64,000 bases of DNA, from positions 153,501 through 217,500 of the forward strand of contig CAMQGK010000008.1 in NCBI GenBank assembly GCA_947000775.1. Reading direction: 5' to 3'. The notes under the pieces were generated by a model that saw only the letters and a list, made by a program, of their open reading frames with translations, had not been told where the DNA came from and ran no database searches. The translations under genes and the position numbers were made by a program. The DNA is from Pterois miles (Eukaryota > Chordata > Actinopteri > Perciformes > Scorpaenidae). Positions 20,801-29,500 of the stretch are shown piece after piece (within the stretch, counting starts at the first letter, position 1; each line of letters starts with the position of its first letter).

Positions 20801-22710
20801 TGTCTTTTAAGAGAATATAACATATATATGAAAAATTGATTTTGTGGCATTGAAATGCTTGCGTTTATATGAGAATAAAGAATTTATTCCCAATGTAAAA
20901 ATCCACCATTTAGAGCATGTAGAAATGTATGCTGTCATTGAGGTGATGGTTTCAGGTCATTATAGAGTTAAGTAATGTTGAGGACATTCAGGTATGAAAA
21001 GGAGCTGAACAGTTTGACTCTTACTTTTAAAAACTGTGTTTCAGGACCTGTACAGTCAGTCCTATGACTGTGTGTGTGTTATGTTCGCCTCAGTGCCTCA
21101 GTTCAAAGAGTTTTACAGTGAGAGCAGTGAGAACAGGGACGGGCTGGAGTGTCTGCGCTTCCTCAACGAGATCATATCAGACTTTGATGAGGTATGAGGA
21201 AGAAGTTATGATTATATACTGCCTGTGTCACATTCAGTCTCTGTCTCTGACTATACTCCAATATTTACTTTCTCTTACGCAGCTTCTCTCAAAGCCCAAA
21301 TTCTGTTCAGTGGAGAAGATTAAGACTATTGGCAGTACGTACATGGCTGCTGCAGGGCTGAGACATGCACCTCAAGGGGACGAACAAAAGGTTTGCCGAG
21401 TTAGTTCACTCTATCATCAAATTTTTTGATTAGCTTAGTTACGCAAGACAGTGCTTGCAATGTAAACCAGTGTGTTCATCTATTTTTAAAAGGAATTTAC
21501 AAGATGTTTTAAATGCTTGTCTGAAAACAGCCTGCCCGGCATTAACATGATCTCTGTCTCCCCCTACAGAAAGTTGAGATGTCCTACAGCCATGTGCGCT
21601 CCATGGTGGAGTTTGCGATCGCTCTGATGAACAAACTGGAGTTTATCAACACACACTCTTTCAACAGCTTCAAACTCAGGATCGGTGAGTCTATTCTAGA
21701 TGAGGATGTGTGCCTAAGCCTTGATTCTTTGTCTCAGTCTACAATTTTAAGGTAAAGACCTACTTTGTATGACTGATGGTGGTGATTGACAAACTCACGA
21801 TGTTTATACACTGGATCCATTCACTCAAAACCTCTCATTAAAGGCATAACAGGCCTCATCCAATTTGTCATTTGCAGTTTGTAAACACAACATTCAAAGT
21901 TGGCCCCGGCTCAATGGGGGTTGCGGTGCTCGCCAGAGGGTAAAAGCCGGATGATTCGCTCTCATTTTGGAACGAGCTTTGTCCCCTTGACGTTTCTCCT
22001 CACTATAGTTTGTTTGCTATTTTTGTAGCTTCCTCTTGGATGCATGCTTACAATCTTACACCTGGTCACTGTGGTTGACACCCAGAAACGTCCTGAACAC
22101 AGCAAAATGTAAAGAAATGCGAAAACAGAGACAAAGGGCAGTCTCTGCAGATACAGACACCACCATACACTTCTATTGGGTCAGAAGTGAAGATTGAGAG
22201 GGATTGTTTTTGTATGAGTCTATACATTTAAAGTAGCTATCTATCTAATATTTTCTGCTACATACCAGACTAATTAAGTTTCCAAGGAGAATTTTAAGAA
22301 AGAAACATGTATGTTAATGAACATTTCATCACCCTTCCCTGCAGGAATAAACCATGGCCCAGTGATCGCAGGAGTGATTGGAGCTCATAAACCTCAGTAT
22401 GATATCTGGGGGAACTCTGTAAATGTGGCCAGCAGGATGGACAGCACAGGAGTGTTGGACAAGATACAGGTCAGAGGAAAAGAGTCATTAACTGTAACTG
22501 TATTGAGGCAAAAACAGATGGATTAACAGAGCTCACACTTTCTCTGTCTACTTTTTTTTCTTTCTGCTCCATCAGGTGACGGAGGAGACGGCCCAGATGG
22601 TTGAGAGCGTGGGATACAGCGTCACTCTCAGAGGACTAATCAACGTTAAAGGCAAAGGGGAGCTCACCACCTATTTTATTAACACAGACCACTCATCTCC
22701 TCAGTTCTGA
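532..22710 (+). CDS. adcy4: membrane adenylyl cyclase, ADCY2/4/7 group, most like ADCY4 (25 coding exons)
   Basis: Plasma-membrane adenylyl cyclase: converts ATP to cAMP and pyrophosphate under Gs/G-beta-gamma control. The spliced frame has 1331 codons: a long cytosolic N-terminus, six-helix M1, catalytic C1a/C1b, six-helix M2 and catalytic C2a ending at TGA 22708-22710. All 24 internal junctions keep frame with GT-AG ends. Metal aspartates (about D559 and D603) and the C2 ATP-site residues (about K1185, D1265, N1272, R1276, K1312) are present, with the same spacing as in ADCY2, so the enzyme should be active. Assignment to ADCY4 rather than ADCY7 rests on remembered family features: GLQKWQYDVWSHDV in C1, PGVLKDP before TM12, and RNQDLY and FKEFYSES in C2. 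ADCY7 remains the main alternative. It is about 250 residues longer than mammalian ADCY4 (about 1077), almost all from exon 1. Exon coordinates are in the sub-entries. Confidence 0.93.
2683..3315 (+). repeat. interspersed MITE, family A (ends agggctgtca / tgacag)
   Basis: Starts agggctgtcagagttaatgc and ends taatcgattgacag, so the tips are inverted (gggctgtca / tgacag-type). The interior, with motifs such as gtaccaaccatgtca, cctttaaggtacattttga and gattaatcatgat, recurs in both orientations at 3660-4200, 6095-6270, 6965-7360, 36705-36960, 40278-41296, 46810-47000, 52353-53540 and 61080-61250. No transposase is visible. The tips suggest a hAT-like non-autonomous element (inference). Confidence 0.7.
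3660..4200 (-). repeat. family A MITE copies, inverted and composite
   Basis: Begins with an aatcgatt/aatcatgatcaat end and runs through the family A interior in reverse (acagctgtcagtgtgctgacttgac, then cccattttcatttacactatcttgaggtca). A second partial copy starts at about 4060 (agggcagtcagttgattcat), repeating the tacactatcttgaggtcag segment, so two fragments lie back to back. Confidence 0.6.
4214..4606 (+). repeat. interspersed repeat starting with a CCTCCGC/GGAGG palindrome (copy 1)
   Basis: Opens with cctccgcgaaggagg, a near-perfect palindrome, then gttatgtttttgccggcg, a GTTT-rich run and atggacggattttgatgaaat. The same element is present in reverse at 17544-17900, where both ends (acctccgccaag and aacctccttgg) are visible, so this copy is probably missing its far end. 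It reads as a non-coding mobile element. Confidence 0.65.
5110..5215 (-). repeat. family C repeat fragment (ends in gttgcagccct)
   Basis: An end fragment reading taattgattaattgagaagat, then ggttgcagccct-like sequence (gttagttgcagccctga). It matches the ends at 15016-15316, 37530-38100 and 43335-43640. Confidence 0.5.
6095..6290 (+). repeat. partial family A MITE followed by a hAT-like MITE tip
   Basis: ccgtccaagttaatgcaatcattaa through taccaaccttgtcat matches the first third of family A. It breaks off at about 6262 where another tip (agggttaggcgatattgaaa) begins, similar to the element at 44491-44838. Confidence 0.45.
6495..6604. repeat. (CT)n microsatellite
   Basis: About 110 bp of almost pure CT/TC in intron 3, with a few AT interruptions near its left side. 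It creates an open Ser-Leu frame that is not a gene. Confidence 0.95.
6739..6832. repeat. 37-bp tandem repeat, about 2.5 copies
   Basis: The unit aatcatatcaggcctgccag plus 17 more bases repeats at 6739, 6776 and 6813 with a single mismatch (gctgattgg / ggtgattgg). Each full unit holds an ATTGG (CCAAT) pentamer. Confidence 0.85.
6965..7360 (+). repeat. family A MITE fragment
   Basis: Contains the family A interior: gtcccttgacctctgacc, aaaatgggttct, a duplicated cagtgtggggcaagtc, cagctgttgttccctg, tgttgataacagtg and cctttaaggta. It lacks the terminal ends. Confidence 0.55.
8611..10149 (+). other. adcy4 intron 5, with a fold-back element at about 9170-10012
   Basis: The stretch 9170-9290 (catttgagtaactgtatctc, aatccatgtgcgcataatca, gatttgtaaatgttt) is matched in reverse at about 9890-10012 (tttacaaatctcaata, aagcacacatggattct, cattttgag). 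These arms enclose about 600 bp with no coding frame. It looks like a non-autonomous fold-back/MITE insertion. Nothing is recognised in 8611-9165. Confidence 0.5.
10516..12884 (+). other. adcy4 intron 7 (2.4 kb)
   Basis: Bases 10516-11140 show nothing recognised. An agggctgcacaattaatc tip at about 11150 matches the family D ends at 38565-38885 and 45930-46035. The LINE tail at 11759-11960 is listed separately. Bases 11985-12235 are almost pure A/T with weak ATA repeats. Bases 12340-12600 (agtacattgactgaagtaca, acttcatgtcagaggg) look like a common fish repeat, but I cannot name its family. Confidence 0.5.
11759..11960 (-). mobile_element. LINE 3' tail with (GATA)n microsatellite
   Basis: On the minus strand it reads a short 3' UTR ending in cccaacttgggatcaataaa, followed by about 17 TATC units. 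A GGGATCAATAAAGT-type end plus a short tandem tail is typical of fish non-LTR retrotransposon 3' ends. Only about 130 bp of element is left. The same kind of tail occurs at 13916-14135, 40595-40680 and 42930-42990. Confidence 0.7.
13916..14135 (-). mobile_element. LINE 3' end fragment with (TATCT)n tail
   Basis: taagataagataagatacga then aacctttattaatacccgga on the + strand is the reverse of a LINE tail (gggtattaataaaggtt followed by TCTTA repeats). The adjoining 170 bp keep a partial frame on the minus strand with no stop for about 70 codons. It ends 30 bp before adcy4 exon 10. Nothing else is recognised in 13368-13915. Confidence 0.6.
14166..15474 (+). other. adcy4: adcy4 coding exons 10-13: C1b linker with small exons
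   Basis: Exons 14166-14342 (177 nt), 14470-14501 (32 nt), 14748-14801 (54 nt) and 15411-15474 (64 nt). The first contains RASMRMSQYLQSW and HPFADL, the conserved start of C1b in ADCY2/4/7. The next three are short and poorly conserved. They read on into LTLLFNDLSLERE, which matches the end of C1b just before M2. Exons 11-13 total 150 nt and are in frame together but not singly, so the small exons are the least certain part of the model. Each has clean GT-AG ends and matching phases. Confidence 0.85.
15016..15316 (+). repeat. family C AT-rich MITE
   Basis: Left end gttaattgattagttgtcaa, interior ttctggtttctttactcttt, gaatatctttgagttgtgga, and right end ttattagttgtagccct. Other copies or parts lie at 5110-5215, 16935-17165, 18410-18745, 37530-38100 and 43335-43640. 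It is non-coding and probably non-autonomous. Confidence 0.65.
16539..18039 (+). other. adcy4 intron 17 with two repeats
   Basis: Bases 16539-16930 show nothing. An inverted family C copy lies at 16935-17165 (attaattgattgttttctat through actaatcgttgcagttc). Bases 17170-17510 are unremarkable apart from a short (AAT)n at 17430-17462. The palindrome-ended repeat is at 17544-17900. Bases 17905-18035 show nothing. Confidence 0.6.
17544..17900 (-). repeat. palindrome-ended repeat (copy 2, inverted relative to 4214-4606)
   Basis: Both ends are visible: acctccgccaag at the left and aacctccttggcc at the right, which are inverted. The body matches copy 1 in reverse almost base for base, except for a deletion of about 30 bp next to gaagaactgattt. 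No transposase is encoded, so it is best read as a MITE of about 355 bp. Confidence 0.7.
18216..19470 (+). other. adcy4 intron 18: family C copy and an unidentified 97-codon frame
   Basis: Bases 18410-18745 are a degenerate family C copy (agtcacttaatcgatgagct ... tagtcacagccct). Next to it, 18790-19077 is open for 96 codons with a protein-like composition (HPTKQHWYNFIDKAI, LPPHLCTLL). It matches nothing I recognise and has no splice context that would add it to adcy4. It is likely a decayed transposon fragment. Bases 19080-19470 show nothing recognised. Confidence 0.5.
19914..20713. mobile_element. hAT-type non-autonomous element
   Basis: The left tip cagtggttcccaacttgggg and the right tip agtttgggaaccact are inverted relative to each other and have the CAGTGGTTCCCAA form of many hAT elements. 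The 800-bp interior has no transposase domain. Part of it (cccaaacacaccaaaccgac) is probably a second, nested repeat. It sits in adcy4 intron 20. Confidence 0.65.
21685..22344 (+). other. adcy4 intron 23, nothing recognised
   Basis: 660 bp. The central part (about 21885-22200) is more GC-rich than other introns and may be a diverged repeat, but no ends, tail or protein similarity are visible. Confidence 0.5.
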
Positions 22711-22930
22711 CCTCCACAGTCAGATACTGGACAGACTTATCACTCAGACCTGTTTTAATAAACCTGGTGCACCAGATTTGACAGTCTAATCTGGAACTAT
22801 CTGTATTCATCACAAACATCTGCACTGATTTAATGTTGAAACGAAGATGTGGCAATACAGATTTACATCTACGAAGGAGCTGCCTTTGTCTTTTGGATGA
22901 GACACTAAATAAAATCCTGAGCGGTTAAAT
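22711..22930 (+). other. adcy4: adcy4 3' UTR start and poly(A) signals
   Basis: Two canonical AATAAA hexamers follow the stop codon, at 22757-22762 and 22908-22913. The second lies about 200 bp after the TGA. A further AATAAA occurs at 24281-24286, so a longer 3' UTR cannot be excluded. Confidence 0.6.
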
Positions 22931-24423
22931 GAAGACAACAACTGGCACTGAGAGCAGAGAGCTTTCTACTCATGGACCATTTAATGGCAGACCACATTGC
23001 TTACTGTATCTGTACTGTATGGGGTGGGTCAAGTTCCCCATCACACACTTTTCACTGTATTATTCTGAGAACATATCCGAAATGATGCTTTTTTATTTTG
23101 GTACATGGCTGAATCTCAGGCACTGTCTAACATTGTTCATGCACGATTAATTTACTGAAAAAATATGGTATCCGTCTAAGATGTACCAAAGATTACAGTT
23201 GTTTTATGAAGGATTTTATAGAGGTAGCTTCTGCCTCAAATAAGCAAAATAACATTGAGGCTATTTACAATGTTTTCCATTGCATTCTGGTTTTACTAAG
23301 TTATGAATCAACATTTACTGTATGTTTTGATATTTTTTGTTTTCTGTTTTAAACGTTTTATGTCAGAGTTTCTTGGTACACTTTTTGTGTACTTGAAACA
23401 GTTACGTGATACTGACTGGTCTTTTCCACTAATTCCCAACTTCCAAAGGGCGACAAGATAAATCTGAGGGCTCATGAGATCATTCACAGCATAAGAAAGA
23501 AGAAAATCACAAGATTTGTACTGTACGAAATATGTTTGTTTTTTCTCTAATCTGTGCATTTATTGTGAAATCTAGGATAGTTTTACATATTAAGCCCGAT
23601 TAAGTATATTCAGACTCACTTAGTTTAAAGTTCACACCCCATAAACATCTACAAGTTCACACTGCTTTATTTTAGGTTTCACTCACCAGAAATGTAAGGA
23701 ACCACTGCTTAGTGGTCTGAGTACTCACAGCTGGAGCCTGGGAGATTTACAACAGCCATCATGGTTTCTTTCATCACGACTGCCCAAAACTGACACTGGA
23801 TGCTGCAGCACATCTGCACCCACCTATTAGGATGTGTTGTTGTCAGATAATGCACATTTGGCATTGCACTTCCTGAAGTTTTGAAAGGGTGTTCTGCATT
23901 GCTATCCAAATGTTGATTGCACACAGACTATGTCTCCTTTTCTTTTAAGTAATATTATTATTAATTATTAATGTTATGTTGTTGCTGTTAGGGTTGATGT
24001 GTGAATGTAAAAGAGAGCTTTAGTATGTTCAAATATAAGGAAATATTTTCTATTCTATTTATAAACTAATTAAAAAACAAAACTATTTTTGTGTGGGTAG
24101 GTGGTGTAGTGGTTAGTTTTTCTAAAAAAGGGGGTTAGGGTTTATTTTTATTTTGGTTTTTTTTTTGGGTTTTTTTTTTTTTTCTTTGAAAGGGGGTTTT
24201 TTTTGGGTATTCTTTTTTTTCCCCAAAAAAAAAAAAAATTTTTTTAATTAAATATAAATTTTAAATTTTGGTGATAGTGAAATAAAGATTTAGAGGAAAC
24301 CCCCCGAGGGAAAGGGGATGTCTTTGTGTGTGTACCAGATTCTTAAACGCATATTTAAGTGTGTACCTTGCCTATCAAGTACTGCGGAATTTCCCACAGC
24401 CCCGGTAAGCCCCACATGCGCTC
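22931..24423 (+). other. intergenic region between adcy4 and cyldl
   Basis: No gene is recognised. Bases 22931-24060 are AT-rich and unremarkable. Bases 24091-24262 are abnormal: a GTGGTGTAGTGGTTAG piece resembling the SINE head at 59885, followed by runs of T, G, A and C with a poor base mix. This looks like decayed SINE plus homopolymer noise or assembly error. An AATAAA follows at 24281. Confidence 0.6.
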
Positions 24424-24589
24424 TGATTGGCTAAGTAAGTACTCATCGCTGAACTTTTCTCACTTGCTATTGGCTACTGCGGGTGTCAGTCACGCCGCTT
24501 CCTGTTTCACGGTGCGGTTTGTTATTGAAGCCAAACGTAGCTCGCTTTAAACGTGACAGTAAATGTTGACGGCCGGAGTTGAGAAGCTG
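24424..24589 (+). promoter_or_regulatory. cyldl: cyldl promoter region and 5' UTR exon
   Basis: Two ATTGG pentamers (reverse CCAAT, NF-Y type) lie at 24426-24430 and 24469-24473, 43 bp apart, in a locally CpG-rich stretch. A clean donor (gctg/gtgagtg) ends a non-coding exon at 24589, and the matching acceptor (attttacag) is at 24829. There is no TATA box. The transcription start is inferred to lie between about 24480 and 24540. Confidence 0.6.
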
Positions 24590-24885
24590 GTGAGTGTTTG
24601 ATGAACGCCTACATTTTTAAAAAAACAAAGTTAACTACGTGGTTTGCTCGTCGACGGTACGGGGAAAACGTATCTTTAGGTGTTTCATCGGTTTTCACAA
24701 ATGAACTTCTGTTTGAGCGTGAATGAAGAAAGTTTAAATGTGAATGTTACCTGTCGTTACCGTCACTTTACGCGCGCGGAAAGTTTGGCCCTCTTGTTTT
24801 TCAAATATTTATGTTTCATAATTTTACAGGAAAATGAAAGCTTTATTTGCACTGTGAACCAGCTACATATTAAGACACACGTAAG

Positions 24886-26121
24886 ATGTCAGGGACTCAT
24901 GAGCAAACCAGGAAGCGCCGCCCCCCAAAAATGTTCTTGATCTCGACCGACCTGAAGGTCCAGGACCAGCTAGAAGGTACCATTCGGCTGCTGCGGGGGT
25001 ACATCTGCCAGGAGCAAGACTCGGGCAAGAACAGAGGTGACTCACCTTGGGTCAAGGTATGTAACACACATTAATCTAACATTTAGGCTGCATGCTTTAT
25101 TTCAATGGATGAAACATTCGTTCATTAGTGTCAGCTTTTCAAATTTACTGCCTTTGTCATACACAGTATATGATGGTACATTGAACATCTTTGGGTACAC
25201 AGTAATTGGTCTTTGTCACTATTCAGGCACTTTATATATAAAACAAGTAATTGATTTCATTGAGAGTATACGTTGTAGGTTAATTGATACTGAAAATAAT
25301 AATTGTTTCAACTAAAATATATTCTCTCCAAAGGGAAAAATAAATATATAGATAATATAAATAAATAAAACGCAAACTTGACAGAACACAAGGTAAATAG
25401 TACATATTAAAATACATATTAAAATCTAATAAGAATATGTAAAAAATAGATTCTTTAATTCACCATGCAAACTTAACAGCAATATACTGTAGAGAATAAG
25501 TATAACACTATGTATCAGTTTAGGATGACATTTAGGATTTTTGGTATCACAGAAACATGTTTCCGAACTGCACTGAAGAAAAAAAAAATCCTAGTTTATC
25601 TTCGGATAAGGATTTATCCATTACAGGATGTCCTAATTTAGGGATTTCCCAAGTTATGAATCCTTAGTTAGGATGGCATAGACCACACGTTTTGTATAAA
25701 ATTAAAAATTAAAAAGTACTATATATATATCTGGCTGCACTCTCGCCTCACAGCAACGTTAGCCAGCAGCTGTTTGTCAGTCTGGAAGCTGAAGTCTCAC
25801 AGGATCTTAGCCCTGTTGTTCTCCACCACCTTCGGTGGTATGTCCCATTGGGATTTGGGTACTTCTAGTCCATACTGGGTGCAGATGTTCCTGTACATTA
25901 TCCCAGCCACTTGGTTGTGCCTCTCCATGTATGCTGATCCTGCTAGCATCTTACACCCTGCTACAATGTGCTGGACTGTCTCCTGGGCATCTTTACACAG
26001 CCTGCACCCTGGGTCTGATCTACTCTGTTAGATTCTGGCCTCTATGGCCCTGGTACTTAGGGCTTGTTCTTGTGCTGCCATGATCAGTGCCTCTGTGCTG
26101 TCTGTCAGCCCAGCTTTGTCC

Positions 26122-26182
<61 letters not shown>

Positions 26183-26499
26183 TTCATCGTCAACCGCTTA
26201 TCCTGTTAGGGGTCGCGGGGGGGCTGGAGCCGATCCCAGCTGGCATAGGGCGAAGGCGGGGTTCACCCTGGACAGGTCGCCAGTCCATCGCAGATATATA
26301 TATATATATACTATATGTATATATATACTGTATATGTATGTATATCTATATGTGTATATATGTGTATGTATGTACGTGTGTGTGTGTACACATATATATA
26401 CACACACAGCTCCCGTAGGAATTCAGTCAGAGAGTTTCACACAACCGAGTCTCATTGGCCAGCGTAAACAGGCTAGCCACTTTTCACGTAAACATTTAC

Positions 26500-26548
<49 letters not shown>

Positions 26549-29500
26549 TGTGAGACAACATGTGAGTGTTGTCTGAGGGCATGCATCTACTGTAAAAGAC
26601 ATAGCATAATAAAAGACATAACAAGATAGATTAAAGAGGAGCTTTTGGGTACATGTTTATCAAAGTTAACTGTCACACTGTTCTGAATTTGGTGGGAAAA
26701 ATATCAGGTTTAGGCTTTGGAAAAATACTGAGTCTTTCTTTAGTGATTCAGTAAGAACAGCTTATAATAATTATAACAATTCCCCTTTTGACATGATTTT
26801 ATCATATATGTCAAAATGAGGTGAGAACGTTATCCCTGTACTGTAGAGCAGCTTCACCGCAACAGCTAACTACACAGGGCCCCAAACCATGAGCATTTGA
26901 TATCAGTGGAGCCACAAGACAGCCAAGAGGGAGATTTTCTTGGTATCCCCCTTTTGATATAATTTTGTTATATCAACACAAAAATCTACTAATTATTACA
27001 TGATCATATAGTGGATACTGTAAGCATGTCTTCATTGCGTTGAGCGTATATATACAGTCATATGAAAAAGTTTGGGAACCCCTCTCAGCCTGCATAATAA
27101 TTGACTCTGCTTTCACCCAAAAAAATATAAAAGTGGTATTACTAGGAACATCTAAGTGCTGGGGTGTTTTCCAAACTAAGATTTTTAGTGAAGCAGTGTT
27201 TAGTTGTATGAAATTAAATCAAATGTGAAAAACTAGCTGTGAAAAAATATGGGTACCCTTGTGATTTTGCTGATTTGATTGCATGTAACAGCATGTAAAA
27301 CTGGTGACTTGAAACAGCAAATAGGTTGGATTAGCTTGTTAAGCCTTGAACTTTATAGACAGGTGTGTCCAATCATGAGAAAAGGTATTTAAGGTGCCTA
27401 AATGGAAGTTGCACTTCTCTTTGACTGCTGAAGGGTGAAAGAATGGGATCATCAAAATAGCTCTCAAACGATCTGAAAATGAAGATATGGTTTAGGGAAA
27501 GGCTACAAGAAGCTTTCGCAAAGGTTTCAACTGTCTATTTCGACTGTAAGGAATGTGATCAGGAGATGGAAGGCCACAGGCACAGTTGCAGTTAAACCGA
27601 GGTCTGGCAGACCAAGAAAAATACAGGAGCGGAATAGGCGGAGGATTGTGAGAATGATCACACACAACCCACAGATCACCTCCAAAGACCTGTAACAACA
27701 TCTGGCTACAGATGATGTGTCTGGACGTCGTTCCACAATTCAACGCATTTTGCACAAGAATATCTGTGTGGCTGGGTGATTAGAAGGAAGCCCTTTCTAC
27801 ATCCATGCCACAGGTATAGTCACTTGCCGTGTGCCAAATCAGGGACTGGCATCTAGAGGCTGTTATTTTTGCAAAAGGAGGCTCAAATAAGTACTGATTT
27901 TTCTGTTTTGTGCCCAAATATATGCACTAGTCTAATCTTGTTATGATGCCTATTGCATATTTCCTATTAATCCAATAGAGAAAACATCATTGCTGAAATA
28001 CTTTTGTTTCACTAAGGTATGGTATATATGAAAACAAGTTGCCTCTTTGAAGTACCTGGTGAAGATGAACAAAAATCCCAAAAATTAAGAGGGGTTCCCA
28101 AACATTTTCATATAGGCTTATACCGTATTTTTCGCACCGGAGTATAAGGCGCACTATCAATAAATATCAATAACGCTGTCTTTTTTTCATATATAAGACG
28201 CACCGGATTGTAAGCAAAACAAAACGGTCAGATAAGTCAAACTTGATTCTATTAATTTACCAACTCAATAACTTCAATGACTCTCAACATTTTTCACTTG
28301 GAACACACAAAATACAAAACAATACACTTACTTTCAGTTTTTTTCAGTTCATTCCTCATCATCAGTGTCTGAGTTAAACAGTTGGGTGACTTCGGCATCA
28401 AGCACCCCCGAATCCGTCTCGTCATTATCCGAGTCAGTCTCGTTGCTGTTACTTAGCTGTTCAGTGATGATTCCTGCCTTTGTGATCCATTGGTAGATAG
28501 TGGAGTAACTCGCCCCGCGTTGCCTCCCTGTCTGTGTTCGCCTTCTATCATCCAACGCTTCCACGCAGCTCACAGTTTAACTTTGACTGACCTGTTGTCA
28601 CCAATATTTAGCGATTGGTTTAGTTAAGCTTTAGTTAATCTACCCAGAATGACGGCAAGCTCCGCTTCACTTTAGTTTGGACAGTGTCTGTCTGACTTTT
28701 GAGAAAATTTAAGGATTTTAAGTGCGCCTTATAGTCCGGAAACTGATGCCTTTAATCGTCTTCATTACTATATGTGATTATGTTGTAACATTAGCAACAA
28801 TATGTGTATATACAGCGGTTCAGGGGTACAAACAGCGGTCTTCATGTTCAGTCTCATCCTCTCTGGGCTCAGAGAGAGAGAGACCAATGGTCTCAGTTAC
28901 ATTCTGTGATAATTGATAAGGGGATGGCGCAGGCAATTTATCATTTATAACAGCAGTGATACATTTTAAACAGAGATGTCTGATACAGGCAACACCCACA
29001 AAGGGTCAGGATAGTTACAGCGGTAACTAAAGGGAGTAATATAGACAGAATCAGTGCTTTCCATTTCCCAAAAGTTCTGCTTAACCAGTCAGTTAGAGGG
29101 TTGTTTATTCCTGAGTATTCAGTCAGTTCTCCAGACCGAGTTTTGAGCCAGTGAGGGCTTGGGTTATGGTGCCGTCTATGGCCATGTTATTAGGAGTAAA
29201 TACACAGCAATCTTGGGAAAACATAGCACACACATCACCCTGTTCAGCTAGGAGGAAAGGGCCATTATATTTTGACAGGCTATTATAGAGAAAGTTAAAG
29301 CAGAGAAGGCTCTGCGTTATTGGCATTGCTTTGGGCTGGTTGTGCTTTTGTTTGTTTTGTTTGTTGGCCCTCCCACCATAAGATTGGTATTACGATGATC
29401 AAGCATAATGTAACTAATATAGCTTCAGCTGCTCGAGTGCTACAACTTAGTCTCCATAGTGGAGTCTTTCTGGAATGTCTCGTCAGTCAGTCCTGGTCCA

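Larger units (their letters stand above)
19648..22710 (+). other. adcy4: adcy4 coding exons 20-25: catalytic domain C2a and C-terminus
   Basis: Exons 19648-19806, 21045-21191, 21283-21390, 21570-21684, 22345-22469 and 22576-22710. METMENVNKLLLQNVLP begins the domain. VEKIKTIGSTYMAA supplies the adenine-contact lysine (about K1185), KPQYDIWGNSVNVASR supplies about D1265, N1272 and R1276, and NVKGKGEL supplies about K1312. Spacings 80, 7, 11 and 36 equal those of the ADCY2 residues K938/D1018/N1025/R1029/K1065. The protein ends about ten residues after TYFINTD, as in ADCY2/4/7. Confidence 0.95.

Noticed and set aside
26064..26576. 170-codon open frame with Tyr-Ile and Cys-Val repeats
   Set aside because: Generated by TA, GTAT and GT microsatellites plus the reversed SINE tail.
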